A DNA stretch of 64,000 nt from Pyxidicoccus sp. MSG2. Its GTDB lineage: Bacteria > Myxococcota > Myxococcia > Myxococcales > Myxococcaceae. Both the position numbers and the translations under genes were made by a program. The notes beneath the pieces were generated by a model. The model made no database searches. It worked only from the letters and a program-made list of their open reading frames with translations, and had not been told where the DNA came from. The stretch is from the NCBI RefSeq assembly GCF_026626705.1, contig NZ_JAPNKC010000001.1:1550001-1614000 (forward strand), in the 5' to 3' direction. Position 1 is the first letter of the stretch; each line of letters begins with the position of its first letter. This document shows positions 41,286-49,713 of this stretch, one piece after another.

Positions 41286-42830
41286 CTACCCCGCCAGGGC
41301 GATGATGCGCACACCGAGCTGGCCTTCCACCTCCACCAGCTCGCCCCGGGCCACCACCTTGCCGTTGACGGACAGCTCCACCGGCTCGCCCGGGCCGCGG
41401 TTCAGCTCGAGCACCTGGCCCGCCCGCATCCCCACCACCTGCTGCGCAGTGACGGGCACGCGCGCCAGCTCCACGGCAATCTGCAGGGGCACATCGCCGA
41501 GCAGGTCGCTTCCGTCCGGCTTGTTCAACTCGTCCAAGGCCGCCCCTTCCAGTTCCGGAGGCATGTCCAGCTCCGGGTTGGTGAAGTCCTCTGGTTCTTC
41601 CCCCGAGCCCTCTTCCCCCGCCGAGCGCGGGTGGCCCGGCTCCCCGGAGACGAGCTCGGTGATGCGCGCCCGGTAGCGTCCATTCTCGATGAACACCTCG
41701 GCGTCCGCGCGGCCCGCCCGCCCCGAGCCCACCCGGAGCTGCGCCGTGCCGGGCTCGCCCCGGTCCGGCCGCGCCGACAGCGCGTCCACCAGCAGCACGT
41801 CCTTCACACGCAGGCTCGACAGGTCCTGCGCGGAGATCTCCGCCGTGCCAATCTCCGCCCGCAGCCAGCTGCGCACCGCGGACAACCGGCTGGCATTCGC
41901 CTCCAGGTCCGCCTTCAGCCGGGCGCGACGCTGGGCGCTCTCCACCACCGGCTCGGCCGCCTCCAGCACCGCCGCGGGCACCACCAGCCGCACCATGCCG
42001 CCATGCGGCCCCAGCGTGGCGTGCAGGTGGACCGCCAGCATGGGCCCGTCGTCGCCCAGGCGCGCGGACACCTCGTCCACACCCCGCGCCACGCCGTCCA
42101 GCCGGGGCCGGGGCACCGCCTGCTGCAGCGCGGGCACCAGCACCTTGAGGGCCTCGAGGACGACGTAGCCCATCACGCCCTCCTCGATGTCCGTCAGCGG
42201 CCTCAAACCCACCATCTCGCCCGCGCCGCCCAGCAGCATGTCCACCGCCGCGTGCGCGAGCGCCAGCTCCACCTCCAGCACCGCCCGCCCCTGGAGCGCG
42301 CCCGGCGCCAGCACCGCCAGGAACGTGGGGTCGCCCAGGAAGCGCCGCAGCTCGGCCATGGGCCGCACCTGCACGGACTCCAGCGACAGGCTGACCGGGG
42401 CGTCGAAGAGCTCCTTGAGCCGCGTGGCCACCCCGGAGAGCGACCCTTGCGCGGGCGTCAGCCAGCGCAGCCGCTCCGCGAGCATGCCCTGCGCCCGGGA
42501 GACCTTCTCCAGGTTGCGGAACATGAACGGACGCCAGGGCCGCTCCGGCTTCGGGGGCCGCTCCGGCAGCTGGCGCTCGTACCGCGAGGGCTCGCGCTCC
42601 TGACGCTCCGACACGCGCTCGTACCGCGAGGGCTCCCGCTCCTGACGCTCCGGCACGCGCTCGTACCGCGAGGGCTCGCGCTCCTGACGCTCCGGTGCGC
42701 GCTCCGGACGCTCGGGAGCACGCTCCGGGCGCTCGGGTGGACGCTCCGGGCGGATGCGCAGCTCGCGGACATCCACCAGCATCGTCCGCTCGTGCGTTCC
42801 GGGCCCGTCGTCGTCGGGCTCCATGCTCAT
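41286..42830 (-). CDS. sctQ: C-ring protein SctQ (FliN/YscQ family) with repeat-rich N-terminus
   Basis: 514 aa, longer than most SctQ (300-400). Residues about 23-90 are Arg/Glu/Pro-rich, including three units of 14 residues (RQEREPSRYERV core) encoded by 42-bp DNA repeats. The middle holds CheC/FliM-like helices. The C-terminal SpoA domain is clear at about 430-514 (VPLQIAVELARVPVTAQQVV, LELNRGPGEPVELSVNGKVV). It binds SctL/SctK and forms the sorting platform. The start overlaps the sctP stop (ATGA). Confidence 0.88.
   Translation of the reverse strand: MSMEPDDDGPGTHERTMLVDVRELRIRPERPPERPERAPERPERAPERQEREPSRYERVPERQEREPSRYERVSERQEREPSRYERQLPERPPKPERPWRPFMFRNLEKVSRAQGMLAERLRWLTPAQGSLSGVATRLKELFDAPVSLSLESVQVRPMAELRRFLGDPTFLAVLAPGALQGRAVLEVELALAHAAVDMLLGGAGEMVGLRPLTDIEEGVMGYVVLEALKVLVPALQQAVPRPRLDGVARGVDEVSARLGDDGPMLAVHLHATLGPHGGMVRLVVPAAVLEAAEPVVESAQRRARLKADLEANASRLSAVRSWLRAEIGTAEISAQDLSSLRVKDVLLVDALSARPDRGEPGTAQLRVGSGRAGRADAEVFIENGRYRARITELVSGEPGHPRSAGEEGSGEEPEDFTNPELDMPPELEGAALDELNKPDGSDLLGDVPLQIAVELARVPVTAQQVVGMRAGQVLELNRGPGEPVELSVNGKVVARGELVEVEGQLGVRIIALAG
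42574..42699. repeat. Three 42-bp direct repeats inside sctQ
   Basis: Units at 42574-42615, 42616-42657 and 42658-42699 differ by a few bases. Each encodes a 14-residue unit with core RQEREPSRYER. They are in frame, so unit number can vary without breaking the gene. Confidence 0.85.
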
Positions 42831-43717
42831 GTCTTCGCCTCGAACTTCAGGTCCTCCAACCTCAGGCCGCGGCCACCCAGGGCGGTGCGCAGGCCGTCAC
42901 TGTGCTCCTCCAGCTGCTTGAGCACCTCGCGGTTGGAGCCACTGAAGGTGGCGGAAATCTTCCCGTTCCTCGCACTGACCTTGATGGACATCCCGCCCAT
43001 GACGTCGCCGCGCAGGTCGATCTGGAACTCCGCGTTGCCGGCGGCGTTGGTGCCCACCCGGATGCGGTCGACAATCTTCTGCGCAATCTCGCTGGCCAGG
43101 GCGCGCAGCCGCTCGGAGCCCGCCGTGTCCTTGGGCTTGGCCACCGGCACCGGCGCCATCAGCGCGGGGTTGAAGCGGAAGCCGGGGCCCATCTCCGTCC
43201 CCCCACCCTCCTTCTTGTCCTTCCCGCCCCCGCCGCCGCTGCCCTTGCCACCGCCCGCGTCGGCGTCCGCCCGGATGGCGGCGCCCTTCTCCGAGTTGAC
43301 CTGACCCAGGGCGGACTCCGCGCTGCTCATGTCCTTGTCGCGAAGCTCCGAGGAGCGCTTGGTCTCCTTCGCGTCCGACGCACGCGAGCCGGAGCGGGCC
43401 TCCGTCGCGCCCGCGTCCGCGCGCCGGCCCGCCTGGTTCGCCGCCTCACCGCCGCCCGTGGACGGCTGCTGCAGCTTCTCGCCGAAGGTCTTTCCCTGCT
43501 GCATCGCCTTGGCCAGCACGGAGCGGCCCAGGTTGCCCTGGGGCTGCGCCGGCGTCTGGGGCCCCGCGGGCGTCTGCGCCTGCGGCTGCTGCATCAGCTT
43601 CTGGAAGGCGGTGGCACCCTCCTGACGCTTCTTCGCCTGGCCCTCGGCGAGCTTCTTCTCCTGCATGATGCGCTCGGCCAGGCGCGCTGCTTCGCGGTCG
43701 TCGTCGACTCGGCTCAT
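42827..43717 (-). CDS. sctP: Needle-length regulator SctP (FliK/YscP-like)
   Basis: 296 aa. The N-terminal two thirds are low complexity: a Lys/Gln/Glu-rich start, then Gln/Pro, Ser/Gly and Asp/Gly runs. The C-terminal part (about 215-296) has the FliK/SctP T3S4 pattern: FQIDLRGDVMGGMSIKVSAR, then NGKISATFSGSN and LEEHSDGLRTALGGRGLRLE. It probably measures needle length and triggers the switch through SctU. It sits between sctO and sctQ, as fliK does after fliJ, and overlaps sctQ by four bases. Confidence 0.75.
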   Translation of the reverse strand: MSRVDDDREAARLAERIMQEKKLAEGQAKKRQEGATAFQKLMQQPQAQTPAGPQTPAQPQGNLGRSVLAKAMQQGKTFGEKLQQPSTGGGEAANQAGRRADAGATEARSGSRASDAKETKRSSELRDKDMSSAESALGQVNSEKGAAIRADADAGGGKGSGGGGGKDKKEGGGTEMGPGFRFNPALMAPVPVAKPKDTAGSERLRALASEIAQKIVDRIRVGTNAAGNAEFQIDLRGDVMGGMSIKVSARNGKISATFSGSNREVLKQLEEHSDGLRTALGGRGLRLEDLKFEAKT

Positions 43718-43750
43718 GACTTCTTTCCCGAGGGGTGGGGTGGCGGCAGG

Positions 43751-44239
43751 TTACTTGCGCTGCCGAGCCAGGAACAAGGCGTTGCCAATCTCCTCCTGGT
43801 TCAGCTCCTCGCGCTGTTGTCGCTCGTACTTCACCTGCTTCTGCCAGTTCTCCTTGTGCTTCTCGATGGCCTTCAGCTCCATGGCCGCGTCCGCCATTTC
43901 CTGGCGCCGCTTCTCCACCAGCTTCTCGGCCACCTTCACCGATTCCTTCTGGCGCTCCACCTCCAGGGCCACCTGCGCCTCCTCGTCCTTCAGGCGCTCC
44001 TCGAAGCGGCTCATCATGTTCATGCCGTTGATGCCGGCGCCCTTCGCCATGACCTCCTTGAGGTAGGCGGCCACCTTCGCCTTGCGCTCGCGCTTGCGCC
44101 GCTCCAGCTCGTCGATGAGCCGCTGAAGCTCCGCCTTCTCCTTCTCCAGGGCCTTGATGGCGGCGGAGAAGGCCTGCTCGGCCTCCTCCTTGGCCCGGGC
44201 GCGTATGTCCTGCAGGGCTTGCAACCGGTACGGGGGCAT
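43751..44239 (-). CDS. sctO: Stalk protein SctO (FliJ/YscO-like)
   Basis: 162 aa, highly charged, with long coiled-coil helices (AEQAFSAAIKALEKEKAELQ, IDELERRKRERKAKVAAYL) and no other domain. FliJ/SctO links the SctN ATPase to SctV. Size and position after the sctN gene match. Its start codon lies inside a short hairpin, GGGGGCA-CAA-TGCCCCC on the mRNA, which could limit translation. Confidence 0.82.
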   Translation of the reverse strand: MPPYRLQALQDIRARAKEEAEQAFSAAIKALEKEKAELQRLIDELERRKRERKAKVAAYLKEVMAKGAGINGMNMMSRFEERLKDEEAQVALEVERQKESVKVAEKLVEKRRQEMADAAMELKAIEKHKENWQKQVKYERQQREELNQEEIGNALFLARQRK

Positions 44240-44248
44240 TGTGCCCCC
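44232..44248 (-). promoter_or_regulatory. Hairpin enclosing the sctO start codon
   Basis: GGGGGCA (44232-44238) and TGCCCCC (44242-44248) form a 7-bp stem with a 3-base loop. The sctO ATG (44239-44237) lies partly in the loop and partly in the stem, so the hairpin may block initiation until ribosomes clear it. The effect is inferred. Confidence 0.45.
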
Positions 44249-44305
44249 ATCCTAACCCGGAATTCCCGCCGCGCACCCCTGCCCCCGGGGCCTGGCCCCC
44301 CCGGC

Positions 44306-45619
44306 TCACTCCTCGAAGAGGGCGATGAGCTGCGCCACCGTATCCTCGAATTCGGAGTTCGAGTGGGTGTCCTGCTTGAGGAAGTCGATGATGGCGTCGT
44401 ACTTGTCGATGGCCCGGTCCGTGCGGGGGTCCGTCCCGTACTGGTAGGCGCCCAGGAGGATGAGGTCTCGCTGCTTCTCGTACGTGGAGAGCAGCTCGCG
44501 CAGCGTGCCCGCGGCCTTCTTGTGCTCCTTGCTGACGATGCCGCTCATCACACGGCTGAGGCTGGCGAGCACGTCCATGGCGGGCCACTGGTTGCGCTCG
44601 CCGAGGGCACGGTTGAGGATGAAGTGGCCGTCGAGAATACCGCGGACCTCGTCGGCGATGGGCTCTTCCATGTCACCGCCGGCCACGAGGCAGGTGTAGA
44701 TGGCGGTGCACTTGCCCTTCAGTGAGTTGCCCGTGCGCTCCAGGATGCGCGGCAGCATGGAGAACACGCTCGGCGGGTAGCCCTGGCGGGCCGGGGGCTC
44801 ACCGACGGCGAGGCCAATCTCACGCTGGGCGCGGGCCAGACGCGTCACGGTGTCGAGCATGAAGAGCACGTTGCCGCCGCGCTCTCGGAAGTATTCCGCA
44901 ATCGCCGTGGCCACGTAGGCGGCGCGCAGACGCACGAGGCTGGGCTGGTCCGAGGTCGCGCACACCAGCACGGAGCGCTTCATGCCCTCCTCGCCCATGG
45001 CGTCCTCGATGAACTCGCGCACCTCGCGGCCACGCTCGCCGATGAGGGCCACGACGCACAGGTCCGCCTTGGTGTTGCGCGCTATCTGTCCCATCAGCGT
45101 GGACTTGCCCACGCCGGAGCCTGCGAAGAGGCCCACGCGCTGGCCCTCGCCCACCGTGAGCAGCCCGTCGATGCAGCGCACGCCCAGGGGCAGCGGCCGT
45201 TCGATGCGCTGGCGGGTGAAGGGGTCCGGGCAGTCGCGGTCCACGGACCAGTCGATGAGCCCCTCGGTCGGCAGCGGGCTGCCGTCCATGGGCTCACCGA
45301 TGCCGTTGAGGACGCGGCCCAGGAGCGCCTCGCCACACTTGATGCTCAGCGGCTTGCCGGTGGGCACCACCTCGCTGTCCGGGCCGATGCCGTGCAGCTC
45401 GCCCAGGGGCATGAGCATGACCTCATCACCCTGGAAGCCCACCACCTCCGCCTTCACCGCGGTGCGGTTGCGGGTCTTGATGAGCACCAGCTCGCCCACG
45501 CGCACGTTGGGCACGCTGGCCTTGATGATGAGGCCGGTCAGCTCGGTGACTCGGCCCCGGACGCGCACCAACTGCGCTTCCTTGATGAGGTCGAAGTAGC
45601 GCGAAAGGTCCAAGGCCAT
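44306..45619 (-). CDS. sctN: Type III secretion ATPase SctN (FliI/YscN family)
   Basis: 437 aa, the normal length. It powers unfolding and chaperone release. Walker A FAGSGVGKST (Lys172), VLFMLDTVTRLARAQREIGL as Walker B, and QGYPPSVFSMLPRILERTG, the family's hallmark, are all present. The N-terminal barrel is MALDLSRYFDLIKEAQLV. It clusters with sctL and sctO as in all T3SS and flagella. Confidence 0.97.
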   Translation of the reverse strand: MALDLSRYFDLIKEAQLVRVRGRVTELTGLIIKASVPNVRVGELVLIKTRNRTAVKAEVVGFQGDEVMLMPLGELHGIGPDSEVVPTGKPLSIKCGEALLGRVLNGIGEPMDGSPLPTEGLIDWSVDRDCPDPFTRQRIERPLPLGVRCIDGLLTVGEGQRVGLFAGSGVGKSTLMGQIARNTKADLCVVALIGERGREVREFIEDAMGEEGMKRSVLVCATSDQPSLVRLRAAYVATAIAEYFRERGGNVLFMLDTVTRLARAQREIGLAVGEPPARQGYPPSVFSMLPRILERTGNSLKGKCTAIYTCLVAGGDMEEPIADEVRGILDGHFILNRALGERNQWPAMDVLASLSRVMSGIVSKEHKKAAGTLRELLSTYEKQRDLILLGAYQYGTDPRTDRAIDKYDAIIDFLKQDTHSNSEFEDTVAQLIALFEE

Positions 45620-45634
45620 GGTCGCCCCTCCCTC

Positions 45635-46309
45635 TCAGGCCGGCCCTTCCTTCCGGCCGTTCGGGTCCGGAAGGAGGACGTTCTGGAGCATCTCGAGCTG
45701 GGTGGGCAGCTGCGCGTCCACCGTGCCGAACTCCGTCTGGACGATGCAACCCACCGGGGCCACCTCGGGGTCCTCCTTGATGGCCAGGTCCACCGCGCGG
45801 CCGATGAGCTCCATCAGCACGGGCTTCTTGGCGCGCAGCACCGCCGCCGTCTTCGGGTGCACCCGCAGCACCATGGCCCGCGCGCTGCGCAGGTTTTCGA
45901 TGGCGGACGCACACAGCTCCACCATCAGGTCCGGGTCCTTCTCCAGGCTCCGGCCGATGATCTTCTCCGCCATCCGCAGGGACAGCGCGACGACGTCCTT
46001 CTCGTAGGTGCCGAGCAGCTCGCCGGCCTGCATCTTCGCGCGGAGGATGATCTCCGTGGCCTGCGCCAGGCCCTCCTGGCGGCCCTGATCCCTCGCCTTC
46101 GCCCGCTGGTCTTCGCTCTCGCGCTGGGCCTCGGCGAGGATGCGCTCCCGCTCACGCTGGGCATCCTCGAGGATGGCCTGCGCGCCCTGCCGGGCCTCGA
46201 AGACCTCGGCGTTCATCACGCCGGCGCGGGGAGGCCTCAGCGCGGGCCGCTCCGACGCGAGGCCCGGCTCCGCCGTCCCGTCACCTTTGATCACCTTGCC
46301 GATAGCCAT
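45635..46309 (-). CDS. sctL: ATPase regulator SctL (FliH/YscL-like)
   Basis: 224 aa. A basic head of about 30 residues is followed by a long charged coiled coil (ILEDAQRERERILAEAQRES, GRQEGLAQATEIILRAK) and a C-terminal globular domain typical of FliH/SctL (IGRSLEKDPDLMVELCASAI, EVAPVGCIVQTEFGTVDAQL). It binds SctN as a dimer. It sits directly before sctN (15-base gap). Confidence 0.9.
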   Translation of the reverse strand: MAIGKVIKGDGTAEPGLASERPALRPPRAGVMNAEVFEARQGAQAILEDAQRERERILAEAQRESEDQRAKARDQGRQEGLAQATEIILRAKMQAGELLGTYEKDVVALSLRMAEKIIGRSLEKDPDLMVELCASAIENLRSARAMVLRVHPKTAAVLRAKKPVLMELIGRAVDLAIKEDPEVAPVGCIVQTEFGTVDAQLPTQLEMLQNVLLPDPNGRKEGPA

Positions 46310-46333
46310 GGACTGCTCCTTGGGGCCCGGATG

Positions 46334-48154
46334 CTAGCGCGTTCCGCCCTTCGGTCCACGCCCACCCGCGCCCGGAGGCACCGGACGGTCGGTTCCGGAC
46401 GGGGAGCGGGGGCGGCGCTGCACCGACGTCCCCTCCCCCCGGGGGGCGGACGCGGCGCCCTGGCCGGGAGACGTGGGTGCCCGCCCGGCCAGCACCCGGG
46501 GAGGCCGCTCCGGCGCGGACTCCTCCGGCGCACCCCGTCCCCGGGGCACGGAGCCCCGCGAGCGGAACACCCGCGAGCCCTCTGGATCATCACCCGCGTC
46601 CCGGGAGCGGCGCGGCTCGGGCTCCGGCTCCGGCCGGGGACGCACCCGCGAGGCCCGGGACAGCTCCTCCGGGGGGCGCGACTGCACCCGCGACTCGCCG
46701 CCCGAGACGCGGGAGCGCTCCCGCCCGGGCTCGGGGCTCGTCTCCGGGTCCTCGGGCCGCCGGCCGTCCCGCTGGCCCAGGCGCGAAGGCGGCGGGCCGA
46801 TGCGTGCCCCCTCGGGGTCTGCCCGCACGGGGCGCGACGGCCGGGGCTCCGGCGCGCCGGGCTCGCGGCGGCCAGGGGGAGCCGCGATGGAGGACTCGCG
46901 GCGGGGCGGCACCCGGTGCACGGCCGAGCCGCCCGGCTCGCCGGGCTTCTTCGGTCCGGGTGCCACGCGCGAACCCTCGCGGTTGGTGAGGGCCCCCGCG
47001 TTGCGGGCGGCGCGCTCGGCCATGATGTCGCGGCGCACGGCGGGCCCCTGCCGGGACGCGGCGGGGCCGGCCATGGACGCGCGCGGCGCCGGGCGGGCCT
47101 CGGGTGGGGCGGCCGGGGCGGCCCGGGAGGGCGCCGCCGCCGCGGCCTTTCGCGCACCGGGCGGCGGCGGAAGCATCGCGGACTGGCGCGGGGGCGGCTG
47201 GGACGCCAGGCGCACCGGCCGCTCGAGGAGGCCGCGCGTGGCCAGCCGCTCCAGGTCCATGACGATGTCGGTGCGGCCGCCATCACCCCGGGCGGTGGGG
47301 CGGATGCGCTCCTCGCGCACCCACTTCGCGATGAGGGCGCCGAACTCGCCGCGGTACTTCTCCAGCATGCGCGCGGCGAACTCCGGGGATTGCGCCACGC
47401 ACGCACGCGCGAGCCGCTGCACGCCCGCGCTGCGGATGGCGCCCGCGAGGCTCTTCAGCCCCTCGTGCACCTCCAATTGCGCGCGGGCGTCCTCCTCCGG
47501 CAGCTTGCGCGGGGCGTTGGCCGCCACGGACTTGTTGGCGAGCAGCCGCAGGTCGGGCGGCAGCGGCTCGAAGAGGGACTCGCGCTCCGCGTCCGGCAGG
47601 CCCGCCATGGCCGGCCCCAGCACGCGCGCGCCCAGCCTGTCGCAGACGGTGAGCAGCTCGCGCTGCTGGAGCTGGAGCACGTCGGAGAACTTGAAGCCCG
47701 CGGCCTGCTGCGCCGCGGCCTCGCGCGCCAGCACCTCCTCCAGCTTCCACCGGACGATGTCCAGCACCTGGGGCCGCACCTCGCGGGTCAGCTTCACGCG
47801 CGTGGGCGGCAGGTGCGTGCGCACCGCGTCCGCCAGCGTGCCCGGCAGCGCGCGCAGCACCACCTCCACCAGGGCCCCACGCTCGCGCTGCAGCAGCGCC
47901 GCCAGTCGCTCCGGCTCGGCGCTCCACAGCTGCCCGCGCCGGTCCTTCACCAGCCGCTTGATTTCCTGCACCAGCGCGGGGATGCGCTTCTCCCGCGGAA
48001 TCTGGAGGATTTCCTGCGCGCGGTGACGCAGCAGCGCGGACTCCTCTTCCGGGAGGTGCTCCAACGCGCCGAGGCTGTCCTGACCGCCGAATGTCACGGC
48101 CGTCAGGAGCAGCATGCTCTGGCGCTTGTTGAGCGAGGTGAAGAACGAGTCCAA
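46334..48154 (-). CDS. FliG-like protein at the SctK position, with disordered C-terminus
   Basis: 606 aa, TTG start. The first 240 residues follow the three-domain FliG order: FliG-N-like at about 10-70 (SMLLLTAVTFGGQDSLGALE), FliG-M-like at about 80-145 (LLQRERGALVEVVLRALPG, VRPQVLDIVRWKLEEVL) and FliG-C-like at about 150-240 (FKFSDVLQLQQRELLTVCDR, FEPLPPDLRLLANKSV). From about 320 it is Pro/Arg/Ser/Glu-rich and disordered. In flagella FliG links FliF to the C-ring. Here it stands between sctJ (fliF) and sctL (fliH), as fliG does. Confirmation needs a structure or profile comparison. Confidence 0.72.
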   Translation of the reverse strand: MDSFFTSLNKRQSMLLLTAVTFGGQDSLGALEHLPEEESALLRHRAQEILQIPREKRIPALVQEIKRLVKDRRGQLWSAEPERLAALLQRERGALVEVVLRALPGTLADAVRTHLPPTRVKLTREVRPQVLDIVRWKLEEVLAREAAAQQAAGFKFSDVLQLQQRELLTVCDRLGARVLGPAMAGLPDAERESLFEPLPPDLRLLANKSVAANAPRKLPEEDARAQLEVHEGLKSLAGAIRSAGVQRLARACVAQSPEFAARMLEKYRGEFGALIAKWVREERIRPTARGDGGRTDIVMDLERLATRGLLERPVRLASQPPPRQSAMLPPPPGARKAAAAAPSRAAPAAPPEARPAPRASMAGPAASRQGPAVRRDIMAERAARNAGALTNREGSRVAPGPKKPGEPGGSAVHRVPPRRESSIAAPPGRREPGAPEPRPSRPVRADPEGARIGPPPSRLGQRDGRRPEDPETSPEPGRERSRVSGGESRVQSRPPEELSRASRVRPRPEPEPEPRRSRDAGDDPEGSRVFRSRGSVPRGRGAPEESAPERPPRVLAGRAPTSPGQGAASAPRGEGTSVQRRPRSPSGTDRPVPPGAGGRGPKGGTR

Positions 48155-48204
48155 ACGTCACCTCGCGGGCTCACGGCCGCCCGCTGGGAGGGGGGAGGAA
48201 GCCT

Positions 48205-48232
48205 TGACGCGCCGGGAAGGACCCGCGCGTCA
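48205..48232. repeat. Hairpin between sctJ stop and the FliG-like gene
   Basis: TGACGCGC and GCGCGTCA form a perfect 8-bp stem with a 12-base loop; the sctJ stop codon lies at its edge. In this 75-base gap it may tune read-through within the operon. There is no T-run. Confidence 0.5.
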
Positions 48233-49045
48233 GGCCTCCGGAGGCCGGCCGCGGCCGCGAGCCCCGGCGCGCGCCGCGGGGGCGCTGGAGCCGGAGCGCA
48301 TGAAGGTCCACGCCGCCAATCCCATCATCACCAGCACCAGGCCGAAGGCCCCGGCGAACATCACCTTGAACTGGCCCGCGCTGGCCGCCGTCATCCGCAG
48401 CCCCAACACGTCCTGCAGCCGGCTCTCCGCGTCCGTCTCCGCCGAGGGAGGCAGGGCCTGCGTCATCAGCACCGTCACCGCATCCGGCTTCAGCTCCGGC
48501 ACCGCGGTGGCCGCGAACTTCTGCACCACGGCCTCGGTGATGGGCGGCTTGCCGCCCTCCAGGGGCCGGTACTTGATGAACACCGACGCGGACGGCATCG
48601 GCTTGTTCTCCGGCTGCGTCAGGTCGTTGTTCTCCGGAATCATCACGATGGCGCGCGCCTCCAGCACGCCGTCGATCTGATTGAGCGCGTTGGACACCTC
48701 GCCCGCCAGCGCCTTGAGCAGCATCGCGCGCTCCTCGGTGGCGGTGGGCACCATGCTGCCCTTGGCGAAGTGGGCCAGGCCCTTCTCGACCGGGCGCGGC
48801 AGCGAATTGAGCTTGAGCAGCTCCGCGGCCTGCGCGGCGTCCGCCTTGGGGACGGTGATCATGAACCGGACTTCGTTGCCGCCCTCCTCCTTCTCCTTCT
48901 TGGCGTTGATGCCGTTCTTGCTGAGCAGGACGTAGATTTCATTGGCGTCCGACTCAGTCAGCTCGTGCTGGAGCTCGATGTGGCAGCCCGTCGTGAACAC
49001 GAGGGCGAGGAGCAGGGCGGCAAACGCGTGCGGTCGGCGAATCAT
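48230..49045 (-). CDS. sctJ: Inner-ring lipoprotein SctJ (YscJ/FliF family)
   Basis: 271 aa from MIRRPHAF (ATG at 49045). A lipoprotein signal (FTTGC) is followed by the SctJ ring-building domain: HELTESDANEIYVLLSKNGI, LLKLNSLPRPVEKGLAHFAK and LEARAIVMIPENND. A C-terminal transmembrane helix lies at about 232-255 (MFAGAFGLVLVMMGLAAWTF) with a short cytoplasmic tail. It is a normal YscJ/PrgK length, far shorter than FliF. It is followed on its strand by the FliG-like gene. Confidence 0.95.
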   Translation of the reverse strand: MIRRPHAFAALLLALVFTTGCHIELQHELTESDANEIYVLLSKNGINAKKEKEEGGNEVRFMITVPKADAAQAAELLKLNSLPRPVEKGLAHFAKGSMVPTATEERAMLLKALAGEVSNALNQIDGVLEARAIVMIPENNDLTQPENKPMPSASVFIKYRPLEGGKPPITEAVVQKFAATAVPELKPDAVTVLMTQALPPSAETDAESRLQDVLGLRMTAASAGQFKVMFAGAFGLVLVMMGLAAWTFMRSGSSAPAARAGARGRGRPPEA

Positions 49046-49152
49046 GGGCGCGGTGAGCTTACTAGGCCCCCGGAAAACGCGGAAGGGCGCCCCCTCCCGA
49101 TGGGAGGAGCCGCCCTTCACAGGCGCCGCCAGGCTGGCCGGTGGGTGAGTGA

Positions 49153-49713
49153 CTAGACCTGCGTCTTGACGACGTCCTTGAGGCCGGTGGTGGCCTTCTC
49201 GACCACCTTGCTCGTCAGGTCCAGCTGCTGCGTGTACTGGTACATGGACGCCTGGAGGGACAGCAGCTCCGCGTTGGAGAACTGCTTCCCGCTGGAGGCC
49301 TGGGAGATGATCTTCTCCAGGTTGCCCTGGCCCTTCTCCAGGTCGCCAATCACCTGCGTCATCATGTCGCCGGCCTTGGACGTCTTGGCCGTCTCGGGCT
49401 TGGCGGCCACGGCCTCGGCGCCCTTGGCCGTCATCGGCTCCTGGCCCGCGCCGCTCACCTTGTTGAGGGCGGCCTTCTCCGTCTTGTTGACGGTCTCCAC
49501 CTGGCGGACGGCGTCCGCCTTCTGGGTGGCCTGGGCGGCCTGGGCCTTGTTCACGCCCTGGGCCTGGTCCACCTGACCCGCGCCCTGCGCCTTGTCAGCG
49601 AGAACTCCGTCGAACTTCGACGCGCCCTGCTTGTTCGTCTGCTGGGCGCCCTGGTCCTGCAGCTTTTGCTGCGCCACCTGTGCCGCGGAGACCCCGGTCA
49701 TCGGACCCGCCAT
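49153..49713 (-). CDS. Inner rod protein SctI-like
   Basis: 186 aa from MAGPMTGVSA (ATG at 49713), chosen for the strong AAGGAGGG site just upstream. A Gln/Ala/Lys-rich N-terminus is longer than in usual SctI (about 110 aa). The C-terminal helix matches the rod pattern: NAELLSLQASMYQYTQQLD, then LTSKVVEKATTGLKDVVKTQ, as in YscI/PrgJ. It lies before sctJ (107-base gap), as fliE does before fliF. It overlaps the end of the sigma gene by 119 bases. Confidence 0.72.
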   Translation of the reverse strand: MAGPMTGVSAAQVAQQKLQDQGAQQTNKQGASKFDGVLADKAQGAGQVDQAQGVNKAQAAQATQKADAVRQVETVNKTEKAALNKVSGAGQEPMTAKGAEAVAAKPETAKTSKAGDMMTQVIGDLEKGQGNLEKIISQASSGKQFSNAELLSLQASMYQYTQQLDLTSKVVEKATTGLKDVVKTQV

